Shown piece after piece: positions 51,601 through 53,218 of a stretch of 64,000 nucleotides of DNA. The first letter of the stretch is position 1. Every line of letters begins with the position of its first letter. Position numbers and translations under genes: made by a program. The DNA comes from Haematobia irritans (lineage: Eukaryota > Arthropoda > Insecta > Diptera > Muscidae), in assembly GCF_050003625.1 (NCBI RefSeq), contig NC_134399.1, forward strand, positions 38,270,671-38,334,670, in the 5' to 3' direction. Under the pieces are notes generated by a model, which searched no databases, was not told where the DNA came from, and saw only the letters and a program-made list of their open reading frames with translations.

Positions 51601-52835
51601 ATCACGCGAAAAAAAGATTTTTTCTGAACATCCCATCAAAAAAGTAGTTTGGGTCCCCAATTTGTAATCCGGAAGTAGTGCATCTCCAATGGATTTTACA
51701 TGGGCTTGTCATAGGACGGAAGCACTCCATTTTTGGATCCTTTGTATTGCTTTAGAAGTTGTGCCTTGGAAGTTCATTTGGATGAAGAAATTTAAAAAAA
51801 CTAAAAAAACAAAAATTTTTTCTCCAATTTCACTTTTTATTTTTATCACAATTTTTTGTTACAATTTTATTTACTTATTATCTCATTTTTACATATTGAA
51901 AACTTCTTCGCTTCCACTGGGGGTTGAACCTGGGCCTGTTAGCACCATAACAGAACGCCTTAGCACACTCTGCCATTGAACACGATGCATCGAAACGTCT
52001 ATTCAAATGTGTGTGATATGAACCTAATATGACACCACGACATGACATTCCAACTACCTCCTGAAATGTTTTTTGTTATTATGAATGGAAAAATAAAGAA
52101 CACTGGTTCAAATCTCACCAGCTGCAATTTTTTTATTAAATATGTTTCCACAAAAAATATTTTTTTATGTTATACATCGTTTTTATTTTGTTATTTTCGG
52201 CATATATTTTTTCCATTAAAAATCAACAAAAAAATTAAAAATTATCGTAATTTGAAAAACCTTCTCAAAAGAACTTCCATTGAAGTGAAAACGTCAAACG
52301 GCACAGGTTCAAATCCCAGCGGGGATGATTTATTTTTTATTGTTTAATTTTTTATTGATTTTCTGTTCTGTTTTGCGAAATTTAATTGTCCAAACTTAAA
52401 TTTTCACTTAAAACGGCCTAAATCCGTACTTTCTAAGACTTGTCACTTAAATTCAAAAAAGAAAATCGAAACGGGATCTCGGGATGCGCTTTATAAGAAA
52501 TGTTTGTAGACTTGTCCAAAAGGACTGCATCGGAAGTGGAAAAATATTGATGGGGGATTCCGGGATGCGCTTCAAAAGAAATGTTTGTGGGATTTTTATT
52601 GCTTCACATTTTTCATAGAAGTTCTTTAATATGATATCTTTTTGTTAATATTTTCAGATGGGGTTACAACTACGTTGCCATTTTGTTGTATATGTGCGTT
52701 TGCGGATGTGTACTGTACTGTCAGGAGAATATATATCGCTTGAATTATCTTATTGCGGCTGTATATACATGTATTGCTTTGCAAGAAGTGGTGCATTATA
52801 TAGTGAGGCGTACAACGAACCGATCTGAGAGTTAA
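9108..52835 (+). CDS. PGAP1: GPI inositol-deacylase PGAP1, complete, 17 exons
   Basis: Exons: 9108-9242, 9348-9494, 9555-9630, 20177-20670, 35359-35538, 35606-35770, 35833-35930, 35994-36144, 36199-36337, 40551-40680, 40739-40864, 40943-41136, 41200-41389, 48672-48822, 48876-49237, 49303-49410, 52658-52835. They sum to 3,024 nt (1007 aa) with matching phases and GT..AG at all 16 introns. The enzyme is an ER membrane serine lipase that removes the acyl chain from the inositol of GPI anchors before ER exit. Visible features are an N-terminal membrane segment (about 5-25), FIPGNAGSYKQVRS, the nucleophile elbow VGHSMGG (Ser about 168), the SCDHLSIVWC segment with the likely catalytic His (about 297), a luminal beta-rich middle, and several C-terminal membrane spans from about residue 700. 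Human PGAP1 is 922 aa. MFRNA.. is preferred to an upstream codon at 9063 that is not ATG. No frame damage was seen. Confidence 0.95.
9885..10165 (-). CDS. PolG2: PolG2 exon 3 (C-terminal domain)
   Basis: The acceptor catag is preceded by a pyrimidine-rich tract and the exon starts at 10165 in phase 1. It encodes SELHELSLHLNFVLCRAGLR through PIYLQKICE and a stop. AATAAA overlaps the stop codon on the minus strand (9884-9889) and may be part of the poly(A) signal. Confidence 0.9.
9885..13456 (-). CDS. PolG2: Mitochondrial DNA polymerase gamma accessory subunit, 3 exons, nested in PGAP1 intron 3
   Basis: Minus-strand exons 13456-12757, 12696-12598 and 10165-9885 join in frame (700+99+281 = 1,080 nt, 359 aa) with GT..AG introns of 60 and 2,432 bp. 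The protein is the non-catalytic processivity subunit of mtDNA polymerase gamma, which has a class II aminoacyl-tRNA-synthetase fold. Recognition rests on RERKIWWMRFSADPSRYF (human POLG2 has a similar WWRKFAMSPSNF), the RKLAPYQCALASF strand, and the C-terminal anticodon-binding-like domain with YGIPYTIIVEENSLKTGLMK and RNRDTSLAETIHIS (human LRSRDTTMKEMMHIS). Length fits the insect protein. The exon 2-3 junction was chosen because it gives ASFVHGTPNSELHEL in phase, aligning with the human protein; the longer open frame before exon 3 is intron. Introns make a processed retrocopy unlikely. Confidence 0.9.
10166..10417 (-). other. PolG2 intron 2, 3' end
   Basis: AT-rich intron. An in-frame ATG at 10220 (MELYRTKSFF) extends the exon 3 frame but is judged intronic because splicing at 10165 restores the family alignment. 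Confidence 0.5.
10418..10630. repeat. MITE family A, copy 1
   Basis: Ends read aaggtaagtactatgttc and, inverted at the right, gaacatagtactcaccttaa: terminal inverted repeats around about 210 bp. The second copy is at 21948-22176. It lies in PolG2 intron 2. Confidence 0.7.
10631..11149. other. Intronic, nothing recognised
   Basis: AT-rich; no supported feature. Confidence 0.45.
11150..12050. repeat. Tandem array, 158-166-bp unit, about 6 copies, palindromic core
   Basis: The core atatcggctatata recurs at about 11223, 11381, 11543, 11709, 11868 and 12032. Each unit also carries ctcctatatct, aaccatttgagaggaattga and a run ending aaaaatcaaaattaaaaaat. The core atatcgg..ctatatag..ccgatat is nearly self-complementary. 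The array sits in PolG2 intron 2, itself within PGAP1 intron 3. Confidence 0.85.
12203..12330. repeat. MITE family K, copy 1
   Basis: Ends ttcacattacacttccaaa and, inverted, agcctaatgtgaat. The second copy is at 40366-40490 with the same internal tcaaatc..agtagattt. Confidence 0.6.
12598..13456 (-). CDS. PolG2: PolG2 exons 1 and 2
   Basis: Exon 1 starts at ATG 13456 (MKRILQSL) and ends at 12757 before gtaagc. Exon 2 (12696-12598) follows ttacacag and ends in phase 1 before gtaatt. The join gives LCLTTYALLFDAGSQNGRVV. The open frame beyond 12757 (GKQMHYFKIH) is intronic. Confidence 0.9.
13457..13924. other. PolG2 upstream region
   Basis: This region upstream of PolG2 should contain its promoter. 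It includes an A-rich run at 13606-13625 and no clear core elements. Confidence 0.4.
13979..14233. repeat. MITE family C, copy 1
   Basis: TIR-like ends gcctagtactaagttcg and cttagtactaggc flank about 255 bp with tttcgtgcgaaaa palindromes. A 40-bp LINE segment (agtaatctaaagc..) lies on both sides (about 13927 and 14262), so the element sits in LINE debris. Confidence 0.7.
14234..14760 (-). mobile_element. LINE 3' fragment (I/LOA-type, post-RNase H region)
   Basis: The minus strand encodes SLLISSITGRCLIGEFGKTI, then YCMSCHDAEEKESIKHLLCE and CSAFCVRCKQ. This Cys/His-containing tail is typical of fly LINEs that carry RNase H. The copy is truncated at both ends, and ORF 14181-14501 runs into the neighbouring MITE. 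A (GTA)n stretch follows at about 14747-14770. Confidence 0.75.
14905..16722. repeat. Foldback family D copy interrupted by Helitron-like element
   Basis: The left half (14905-15019, caattaattttttaattggc) and right half (16667-16722, gatcaattaatttc..gttgaagac) resemble one family D element split by 15020-16666. The outer edges are approximate. Confidence 0.55.
15020..16666 (-). mobile_element. DINE-1/Helentron-like non-autonomous element 1
   Basis: On the minus strand it starts TATACCCTTCACCACTAC, has a GTCC/GTCT microsatellite (16505-16530) and internal repeats. It ends with a hairpin (GTCGGCTCCGCCCGAC, 15039-15054) followed by TTTAGATTTTACTTACTTG and a T-run. A 5' TATACCC start, GTCY microsatellite, internal tandem repeats and 3' hairpin are the published architecture of DINE-1-type Helitron derivatives. 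Repeats containing cggacgaaagatatatatgg recur at about 15755, 15892, 16038 and 16195. No transposase is encoded. Confidence 0.7.
17440..17716. other. PGAP1 intron 3, nothing recognised
   Basis: AT-rich, no feature beyond the hAT target duplication at its left edge. Confidence 0.4.
17717..17815. repeat. Family E repeat, short copy
   Basis: Inverted ends gtagaggtgtgcgcgtgac and gtcacgcgcacacctctac flank actcacgcac motifs. It is related to 60885-61294 and to a partial copy at 19483-19540. Confidence 0.75.
17880..18167. repeat. Foldback family D, reference copy with TA duplication
   Basis: A 288-bp element with termini CACACAAAAAATTTTTTC and, at the right, AAATTTTTTTCTGTG (inverted), flanked by TA on both sides. 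The interior is a series of ttaattgatc / aattaatt palindromes. It is inserted in a family C MITE (cttag/TA/..TA/gtaag). Confidence 0.75.
18168..18680. repeat. MITE family C, tandem or nested copies
   Basis: Segments match 13979-14233: ttagtactaagttcgtttctgcg at about 18361, agggtctcaaacccagggatg twice, and tttttcgtgcgaaaa several times. At least two overlapping copies and a terminal partial (18612-18680) are present. Confidence 0.65.
18681..18964 (-). mobile_element. LINE RNase H fragment
   Basis: The minus strand encodes ETLIPNSDGSKLNGEVGFGV and HCSVFQAEILAIRVVANWL, then SNSQPAIKCLDF: RNase H motifs of an I/LOA-type LINE. It matches the RNase H remnant at 27340-27485 nearly word for word. 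Confidence 0.8.
18965..19480 (+). mobile_element. LINE RNase H fragment, opposite orientation
   Basis: The plus strand encodes an N-terminal flank and EDGDRTGLGVYIENSTTEIL, an RNase H start like that of the LINE family. The frame then breaks. It forms a head-to-head junction with 18681-18964, so at least two LINE fragments were rearranged here. Confidence 0.55.
19572..19792. repeat. MITE family F, copy 1
   Basis: Ends tttcatgtagctccgttagg and, inverted, ctaacggagcttcatgaaaa. Other copies are at 21522-21612 (partial) and 40128-40352. Confidence 0.75.
19820..20100 (+). mobile_element. LINE 3' fragment
   Basis: The plus strand encodes TLISSIMGHCLFREFAK, recalling LLISSITGRCLIGEFGK at 14234-14760, then diverges. 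It lies just upstream of PGAP1 exon 4. Confidence 0.5.
20177..20670 (+). CDS. PGAP1: PGAP1 exon 4 (catalytic serine exon)
   Basis: The exon follows a ttttag acceptor. Its phase-1 join completes YFTVNFEEQLSALYGG, typical of PGAP1. It carries SVILVGHSMGGKVAQ (nucleophile Ser) and MSFHDRIPPKR, and ends SIYSDIHAM before gtaagt. It is isolated between introns of 10.5 and 14.7 kb. Confidence 0.95.
20925..21510. repeat. Foldback family D copy, rearranged
   Basis: Starts after TA with CACACAAAAACAATTATGG and has many aattaattttttaattga palindromes. The right end is not clear. Confidence 0.6.
21522..21612. repeat. MITE family F, partial copy
   Basis: Matches the first 85 bp of 19572-19792 (catgtagctccgttaggctt), then stops after ctccggttaaca. 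Confidence 0.7.
21613..21947. other. PGAP1 intron 4, nothing recognised
   Basis: AT-rich; includes gaaaacgactcgttttgaag but no assignable element. Confidence 0.4.
21948..22176. repeat. MITE family A, copy 2
   Basis: Ends ttaaggtgagtactatgttc and gaacatagtactcagcttta (inverted). Opposite orientation to 10418-10630. Confidence 0.7.
22244..22535 (+). repeat. 144-bp tandem duplication at the 5' end of a LINE
   Basis: The block starting acgttgtttttattgttgta at 22244 recurs at 22388 with almost no change (one ttttt/atttt difference seen). The second copy leads straight into the LINE leader, so the duplication looks like a repeated 5' UTR/promoter unit. Confidence 0.8.
23352..24541 (+). mobile_element. 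mariner (DD34D), copy 1, inserted in LINE ORF1
   Basis: TIRs ACAGGTTGGCTGATAAGTCC and, inverted, GACTTATCAGCCAGCCTGT. TA duplications at 23350-23351 and 24542-24543. 1,190 bp. It lies in PGAP1 intron 4. Confidence 0.92.
23508..24475 (+). pseudogene. mariner transposase, copy 1, broken
   Basis: The coding trace runs from ATG 23508 to TAA 24475, with frameshifts in the N-terminal half (a segment around 23610 is missing relative to copy 2) and a disrupted first catalytic region (TMDQNMAPS in place of TMDETWLHH, near 23895). The C-terminal part retains FHQDNAPCHKSL and SPHLAPSDFFLFSDL. Confidence 0.85.
25040..25560 (+). pseudogene. LINE apurinic-type endonuclease domain
   Basis: VLIQEPYVYKNKICELSTPG, SSVYMGHDRVMPP, and the catalytic-region motif LIMGCDANVHHSIWGSSDTN are recognisable. 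Frame is lost near 25540. Confidence 0.8.
25773..27485 (+). pseudogene. LINE reverse transcriptase and RNase H remnant
   Basis: RT pre-palm GKNRPPWWTTELSNMRKSCR, PDGITPAELQAVSD, RPISLSSFLLKTLERMLD, motif A FLDIEGAFNN, motif B GTPQGGVLSPLL, motif C YTDDVAL. The RNase H portion (27340-27485) keeps GFGVYSKNLELRIAKRLPNH and HCSVFQAEILAIR, and has lost its first Asp through a deletion relative to the fragment at 18681-18964. Confidence 0.85.
27491..28260. repeat. Dispersed repeat family G with tRNA-like head
   Basis: Shares long blocks with 51730-52380: tttgcattgctttagaag, caccaattccactttttaat, and a tRNA-like region at about 27853-27915 whose minus strand reads tggctaaatgtgctaagac and ends near gttcaaaacccggtcc. 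A second B-box-like ggttcaaatctctgcggg is on + at about 28054. The mixture suggests a SINE or a chain of SINE fragments. Confidence 0.55.
28498..28900. mobile_element. hAT-type MITE, 403 bp, with 8-bp target duplication
   Basis: TIRs CATAGACCTTGTAATACATA and, inverted, TATGTATTATAAGGTCTATG. Direct repeat AGTTGTAC flanks it (28490-28497, 28901-28908). Interior similarity to 41580-41760 (gctctttacgaacaacac, aaaattaatgtttgg). No coding capacity. Confidence 0.88.
28990..29345. repeat. Dispersed repeat H with ACATATGTTCC motifs
   Basis: acatatgttccaaacatatt and related sequences recall 35160-35335. No reliable boundaries. Confidence 0.35.
29392..29480 (-). repeat. tRNA-like SINE head, minus strand
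   Basis: The minus strand reads ctacgtagcccagtggatag (A-box-like) and, about 35 bp later, tcgattcgattctccgtcc (B-box-like). It lacks a foldable acceptor/CCA context, so it is a tRNA-derived repeat rather than a gene. Confidence 0.5.
29588..29675 (+). repeat. tRNA-like SINE head, plus strand
   Basis: tggccacgtggagcagtggc tagcatct, a 20-nt spacer, and gtgggttcaatccctgctcc resemble the A and B boxes of a tRNA. It is followed by an AT-rich tail rather than an independent transcription unit. Confidence 0.55.
29711..30979 (-). mobile_element. mariner (DD34D), copy 2, near full length
   Basis: Same TIRs as copy 1, TA at 29709-29710 and 30980-30981, 1,269 bp. The best preserved of the three copies. 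It lies in PGAP1 intron 4, antisense to the gene. Confidence 0.93.
29779..30800 (-). pseudogene. mariner transposase, copy 2, two lesions
   Basis: The trace runs from ATG 30800 to TAA 29779. An in-frame stop lies just before YAKFNRGEMSTEDG, and a small deletion after RRMLAG (about 29915) shifts the frame. The intact 253-codon stretch (30659-29898) keeps VTMDETWLHHYTPES, HQDNAPCHKS and SPDLAPIDFFLF. Spacing of the last two Asp is 34 residues (DD34D). Confidence 0.9.
30980..31319. other. PGAP1 intron 4, nothing recognised
   Basis: AT-rich; no supported feature. Confidence 0.4.
31320..31455. repeat. MITE family B, diverged copy
   Basis: ttaaggccggtattaagttg, ttttacttttctttaataat and gcagaacttgaacttaatgc mirror the ends and core of the family B copies at 42446-42682 and 47931-48163. 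Confidence 0.55.
32204..33137 (-). mobile_element. DD41D Tc1/mariner-type transposon, copy 1
   Basis: Ends AAGGGTGATTTGTTAAGAGC and, at the right, AAAAGAATCACCCTT. TA at 32202-32203 and 33138-33139. 934 bp. It is inserted between two 153-bp units of DINE-like element 2. Confidence 0.9.
32311..33024 (-). pseudogene. DD41D transposase, internally deleted, 237-codon ORF
   Basis: Catalytic residues sit in LFSDEAHFWLNG, FQQDGATCHTARDS and SCDLTPLDYFLWG. The second and third Asp are separated by 41 residues, the rosa-like DD41D pattern. MNRLTNE is joined to PQRRIFSEWALEKLAENPLF, so most of the N-terminal helix-turn-helix DNA-binding region is missing. Confidence 0.88.
34713..35089. other. PGAP1 intron 4, nothing recognised
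   Basis: AT-rich. Two short direct repeats of atgtctattctct at 34866-34900. A (TA)n/(TTTA)n stretch follows at 35083-35112. Confidence 0.4.
35090..35338. repeat. Dispersed repeat H, second copy
   Basis: Contains aacatatgtgtccctaacat, gtgcccgaaacacattttg and gaacatatgaaaaacatat. Ends tttctaacagtgta 20 bp before PGAP1 exon 5's acceptor region. Confidence 0.4.
35359..36337 (+). CDS. PGAP1: PGAP1 exons 5-9 (catalytic His region and luminal domain)
   Basis: Five exons are separated by introns of only 54-67 bp. Exon 5 opens with TSSIPYVWLSCDHLSIVWC, which supplies the conserved His. Exon 9 ends in phase 1 at a gtgaga donor and joins 40551 to give IEGLEEPFP. The rest is a luminal, largely beta-type sequence without other recognisable motifs. 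Confidence 0.93.
36338..36831 (+). other. PGAP1 intron 9, 5' part, nothing recognised
   Basis: AT-rich; no supported feature. Confidence 0.4.
36832..36970. repeat. Dispersed repeat family I, copy 2
   Basis: ttgagttacatatcatgcgt and tgttgctttcaaagagaaaa match 8405-8530 in order. Confidence 0.5.
37141..38376 (+). mobile_element. mariner (DD34D), copy 3
   Basis: TIRs ACAGATTGGCTGATAAGTCC (one change) and, inverted, GACTTATCAGCCAACCTGT. TA is present on the right (38377-38378) and mutated to CA on the left. It lies in PGAP1 intron 9. Confidence 0.9.
37315..38307 (+). pseudogene. mariner transposase, copy 3, multiple lesions
   Basis: The trace runs from ATG 37315 to TAA 38307. Frameshifts occur at about 37350, 37535 and near 37650 (a deletion of the MRKLCAKCVPRELS segment), plus a shift at HPHRILQIWP (about 38090) and a premature TAA at 38206. 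Catalytic motifs VTMDETWLHHYTPES and FHQDNAPCHKS remain. Confidence 0.88.
38377..39319 (+). other. PGAP1 intron 9, middle, nothing recognised
   Basis: AT-rich sequence without a supported feature; ORF 38930-39121 has no recognisable motif. Confidence 0.4.
39320..39512. repeat. Inverted-repeat element with ACAACC motifs
   Basis: gcaacacaaccgaacgatg on the left and aattcggttgtcacaacc on the right are inverted, with further cacaaccaat / ttgtgtcgacc pairs inside. Only one copy was seen here. Confidence 0.5.
39770..39965. repeat. Degenerate about 29-30-bp tandem array
   Basis: Units of the type agaaaatcttgtcaaaattt / tatttctat repeat about six times. Same motif family as 58835-59165. Confidence 0.65.
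40128..40352. repeat. MITE family F, copy 3
   Basis: atttttatgaagctccgtta and, inverted, cctaacggagctacatgagt. About 225 bp, in PGAP1 intron 9. Confidence 0.7.
40366..40490. repeat. MITE family K, copy 2
   Basis: cattcacattacacttccaa and gaagcctaatgtgaattgg (inverted ends). It lies about 60 bp before PGAP1 exon 10. Confidence 0.65.
40551..41389 (+). CDS. PGAP1: PGAP1 exons 10-13 (end of luminal domain, first C-terminal membrane span)
   Basis: Exons 40551-40680, 40739-40864, 40943-41136 and 41200-41389 are joined by introns of 58, 78 and 63 bp. Exon 13 encodes a long hydrophobic stretch (FYVSIIIHGTAIVLSIISVF) consistent with a membrane span. It ends in phase 2 before gtaagt at 41390. Confidence 0.93.
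41580..41835. repeat. Fragment related to the 28498-28900 hAT MITE
   Basis: Shares caaaaattg(t/c)gacc(t)aaa, tgctctttacgaacaacac and aaaattaatgtttgg with the MITE interior. Termini are not preserved. Confidence 0.5.
41836..42196 (+). other. PGAP1 intron 13, nothing recognised
   Basis: No supported feature. Confidence 0.4.
42197..42338. repeat. Small MITE with TAAGGGCCGGTTCCTCA end
   Basis: taagggccggttcctca on the left and tgagaaactggccatta on the right are inverted (one or two mismatches). About 140 bp. Confidence 0.65.
42446..42682. repeat. MITE family B, full copy
   Basis: gtaggtattaagttcgagtt and, inverted, acttaatactcaccttaag ends. The interior has ttttcacgattacttttctt and catcaagttataat. 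Confidence 0.75.
43026..43106 (+). repeat. tRNA-like SINE head
   Basis: gtggtgcaatgtgctaaggc (A-box-like) and gatccaggttcgagtcatgg (B-box GGTTCGAGTC) about 40 bp apart. Resembles the heads at 27853-27915 and 51905-51975. Confidence 0.55.
43349..43566 (-). repeat. Copia 3' LTR
   Basis: 218 bp, begins TG and ends CA. Polypurine tract agaagggg (minus strand, 43567-43574) directly precedes it in element orientation. Confidence 0.95.
43639..47454 (-). CDS. Copia Gag-Pol polyprotein, 1271 aa
   Basis: Domains in order: Gag (1 to about 200, MTMNYTQFPKLSNSNYHIWK start), zinc knuckle CYLCGRPGHIKRNC (about 210), aspartic protease WYIDSAATCHM, integrase zinc-binding region (HRRFGH..CEVC) and catalytic core (DLCGPM, DDYSRY, RTDRGGEF, YTPEQNGVAERRNR), reverse transcriptase (WVYKLKETADGE, HVDIKTAFLYGELD, YVDDIIVATKND), RNase H (GFADADWAGD, LSSTEAEFVAL, ED..CLK). 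Integrase precedes RT, the Ty1/copia order. No stops or frameshifts. Full copia length, single ORF. ATG 47454 lies 69 bp inside the 5' LTR. Confidence 0.97.
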   Translation of the reverse strand: MTMNYTQFPKLSNSNYHIWKFNMELLLLERELWDVVVRGANPALTGDDAAKWLVRDGKARAAIGLAVEESQKVIIKQLKTAKEFWDALKKHHEKANITNKVSLLRQMSSMRFDAGKTMEDHICEFLSIVDKLRDLGETVEDHKAVAFLLGTLSEDYSHVISSLEMRPEADLSLDLVKEKLLMEYKRKTSSDQQVESAFKIQKKKFVPKCYLCGRPGHIKRNCPNRNSQKQRSNDNRANVVQCGKDRNACFSVENKRLNREWYIDSAATCHMCCEENYFVTLNKNHYDVVYLANGTELKTSGIGDCELFCEGNKIRVRNVLFVPELDGNLISVRKLDVENYEILFKAGGCTIVKGGNVFAKAVLENNMYVLKQCHSAMKISQNSECIHIWHRRFGHRNIQSINTTINKDLVEGIKIKKCSCISDCEVCLRAKLARSSFPKASESKSSGILDLVHCDLCGPMQNTTPSGNRYFMTLIDDYSRYCKIYFLPSKDKAFEKIKEFVNECENQFGKRMKILRTDRGGEFVNKRMERFFKSKGIIHQLTAPYTPEQNGVAERRNRSLTEMARCMLFDANLEIKYWAEAVNNANYIQNRLLSAAVDVTPYELWFGKCPNLNHIRVFGCVAYAQVNKQKRQKLDDVAVKYNLVGYCDNTKAYRLLDTKTNKIVISRDVKFLESKIISNEEDLVDNCEENGEFVCVSFENEEEEIESEISDDDDFHGFDSESNLPSDEENNEQPSVNIAERRSSRINKGIPAKKYGYKVYYEDDPHTYEEAMARSDSKNWLDAMRQEMDALHRNNTWTLVELPKDKKIVGNKWVYKLKETADGEMRYRARLVAKGYSQKYGENYDEIFAPVVKQSTIRSLLAIASFNRMNVKHVDIKTAFLYGELDSEIYIEQPKGFVEPGSENLVCKLNHSLYGLKQSARCWNQRINKILIDSGFRRGKAEPCLYVKGEGDSIVYILIYVDDIIVATKNDVEMNNILSILRSNFEITELGDLKRYLGNEVSCKNGMYYLSQEIYIDKLLREFGLENSKTSSIPMDPGYFKSELGDILPDNNLYRKAIGSLLYISNNTRPDISVAVSILSRKVSCPNNSDWTEVKRIMKYLKGTKTLKLCVGSKSDLQLKGFADADWAGDTNGRKSTSGYIFKLGDAVISYASRKQSNVTLSSTEAEFVALAEATQELLWLMQLFKEFNINVSSPTILEDNQSCLKILQAEKINPRTKHIDVKYYFVRDLYESGDVLYEYCPTEIMLADILTKPLQRVKMTRLRELIGLYN
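47512..47522 (-). promoter_or_regulatory. Copia primer-binding site (internal initiator-tRNA type)
   Basis: Directly after the 5' LTR the minus strand reads GGTTATGGGCC, complementary to GGCCCATAACC around the anticodon of initiator tRNA-Met. Copia of Drosophila uses a 5' half-tRNA of this kind as primer, so the same mechanism is inferred. Confidence 0.8.
47523..47740 (-). repeat. Copia 5' LTR
   Basis: 218 bp, same sequence as 43349-43566. Contains the element's promoter by position. Confidence 0.95.
47931..48163. repeat. MITE family B, inner copy
   Basis: ggtgggtattaagttcgagt start and, inverted, ctcgacttaatacccaactt end, 85-90% like 42446-42682 by eye. Confidence 0.75.
48184..48671 (+). 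other. PGAP1 intron 13, 3' part, nothing recognised
   Basis: AT-rich, ends in a ttttgttttag acceptor. Confidence 0.4.
48672..49410 (+). CDS. PGAP1: PGAP1 exons 14-16 (polytopic membrane region)
   Basis: Exons 48672-48822, 48876-49237 and 49303-49410 have introns of 53 and 65 bp. Membrane spans are encoded in exon 14 and near the end of exon 15. Between them is a polar, Asn/Glu-rich loop (about residues 800-870) that may be lineage-variable. Confidence 0.9.
49532..49765. repeat. Foldback family D copy
   Basis: cacagaaaaaatatcaataa start (family D terminus) and caattaa / ttaattg palindromes. Right end approximate. Confidence 0.55.
49780..50390. repeat. Dispersed repeat of unknown class in PGAP1 intron 16
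   Basis: GC-richer than its surroundings, with tgcatggctttaagctgaga (minus strand), gatggttggatgtacagctg and ctcatcagcatcctctactt. Its composition stands out from the intron, which suggests a transposon fragment. No domain found in its ORFs. Confidence 0.35.
50520..51170. repeat. Family J repeat region
   Basis: tcagtgcaacggctgttgaa, cgtcctatgacaagcccatg and tttgcatcactttcggatcc recur at 51640-51745 and 61614-61720 (the latter inverted). Boundaries unclear; the 50560-50760 part is GC-richer and unassigned. Confidence 0.45.
51171..51639. other. PGAP1 intron 16, nothing recognised
   Basis: AT-rich. Contains atcagccaacctgtag (51342-51357), a short match to a mariner TIR, without a nearby element. 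Confidence 0.4.
51640..52380. repeat. Family J plus family G repeat with tRNA-like head
   Basis: Family J at 51640-51745, then family G (see 27491-28260). On the minus strand 51975-51905 reads tggcagagtgtgctaaggcg, then ggcccaggttcaacccccag: A- and B-box-like sequences of a tRNA-derived SINE. B-box-like ggttcaaatcccagcgggg is on + at about 52306 and a weaker one at about 52104. Confidence 0.55.
52658..52835 (+). CDS. PGAP1: PGAP1 exon 17 (last membrane span and C-terminus)
   Basis: The exon follows attttcag. The phase-2 join gives a Ser, then WGYNYVAILLYMCVCGCVLY and a second hydrophobic stretch, ending VRRTTNRSES and TAA. The distance to the 49410 donor is 3.2 kb. Confidence 0.92.
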
Positions 52836-52900
52836 TTTTATCTATTTGTTTTGTATTATGATTATTATGTTTGTATTATGACCTGATTTTTTTTTATTCT

Positions 52901-52906
52901 AATAAA
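52901..52906 (+). promoter_or_regulatory. Candidate PGAP1 poly(A) signal AATAAA
   Basis: AATAAA occurs 66 bp after the PGAP1 stop and is followed by a T-rich stretch. Confidence 0.6.
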
Positions 52907-52979
52907 TGCAGCTTTATTTTTATTTTGTACATATACCATTCTTTCATTCAAAAAATTTTGTAATGAATTGGCAAAAGCG

Positions 52980-53200
52980 TTTGCTAAAAGTTTTTGATTG
53001 TCTAAGTGGTTTCACTGCAATGTGGAACGCCGTTCGGACTCGACTATAAAAAGGAGGTCCCTTGTCATTGAGCTTAACATGGAATCGGGCAGCACTCAGT
53101 GATAAGAGAGAAGTTCACCAATGTGGTATCACAATGGACTGAATAGTCTAAGTGAGCCTAATACATCGGGCTGCCACCTAACCTAACCTATGGTAGCAGT
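52980..53200 (+). repeat. SINE-like or LINE-tail repeat ending in CCTAA units
   Basis: gattgtctaagtggtttcac, aacgccgttcggactcgact, tataaaaaggaggtcccttg and a tail cacctaacctaaccta. A tandem CCTAA tail and a B-box-like gttcggactc point to a retroposed element. Confidence 0.5.
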
Positions 53201-53218
53201 TGCCTATGGCAATATATA

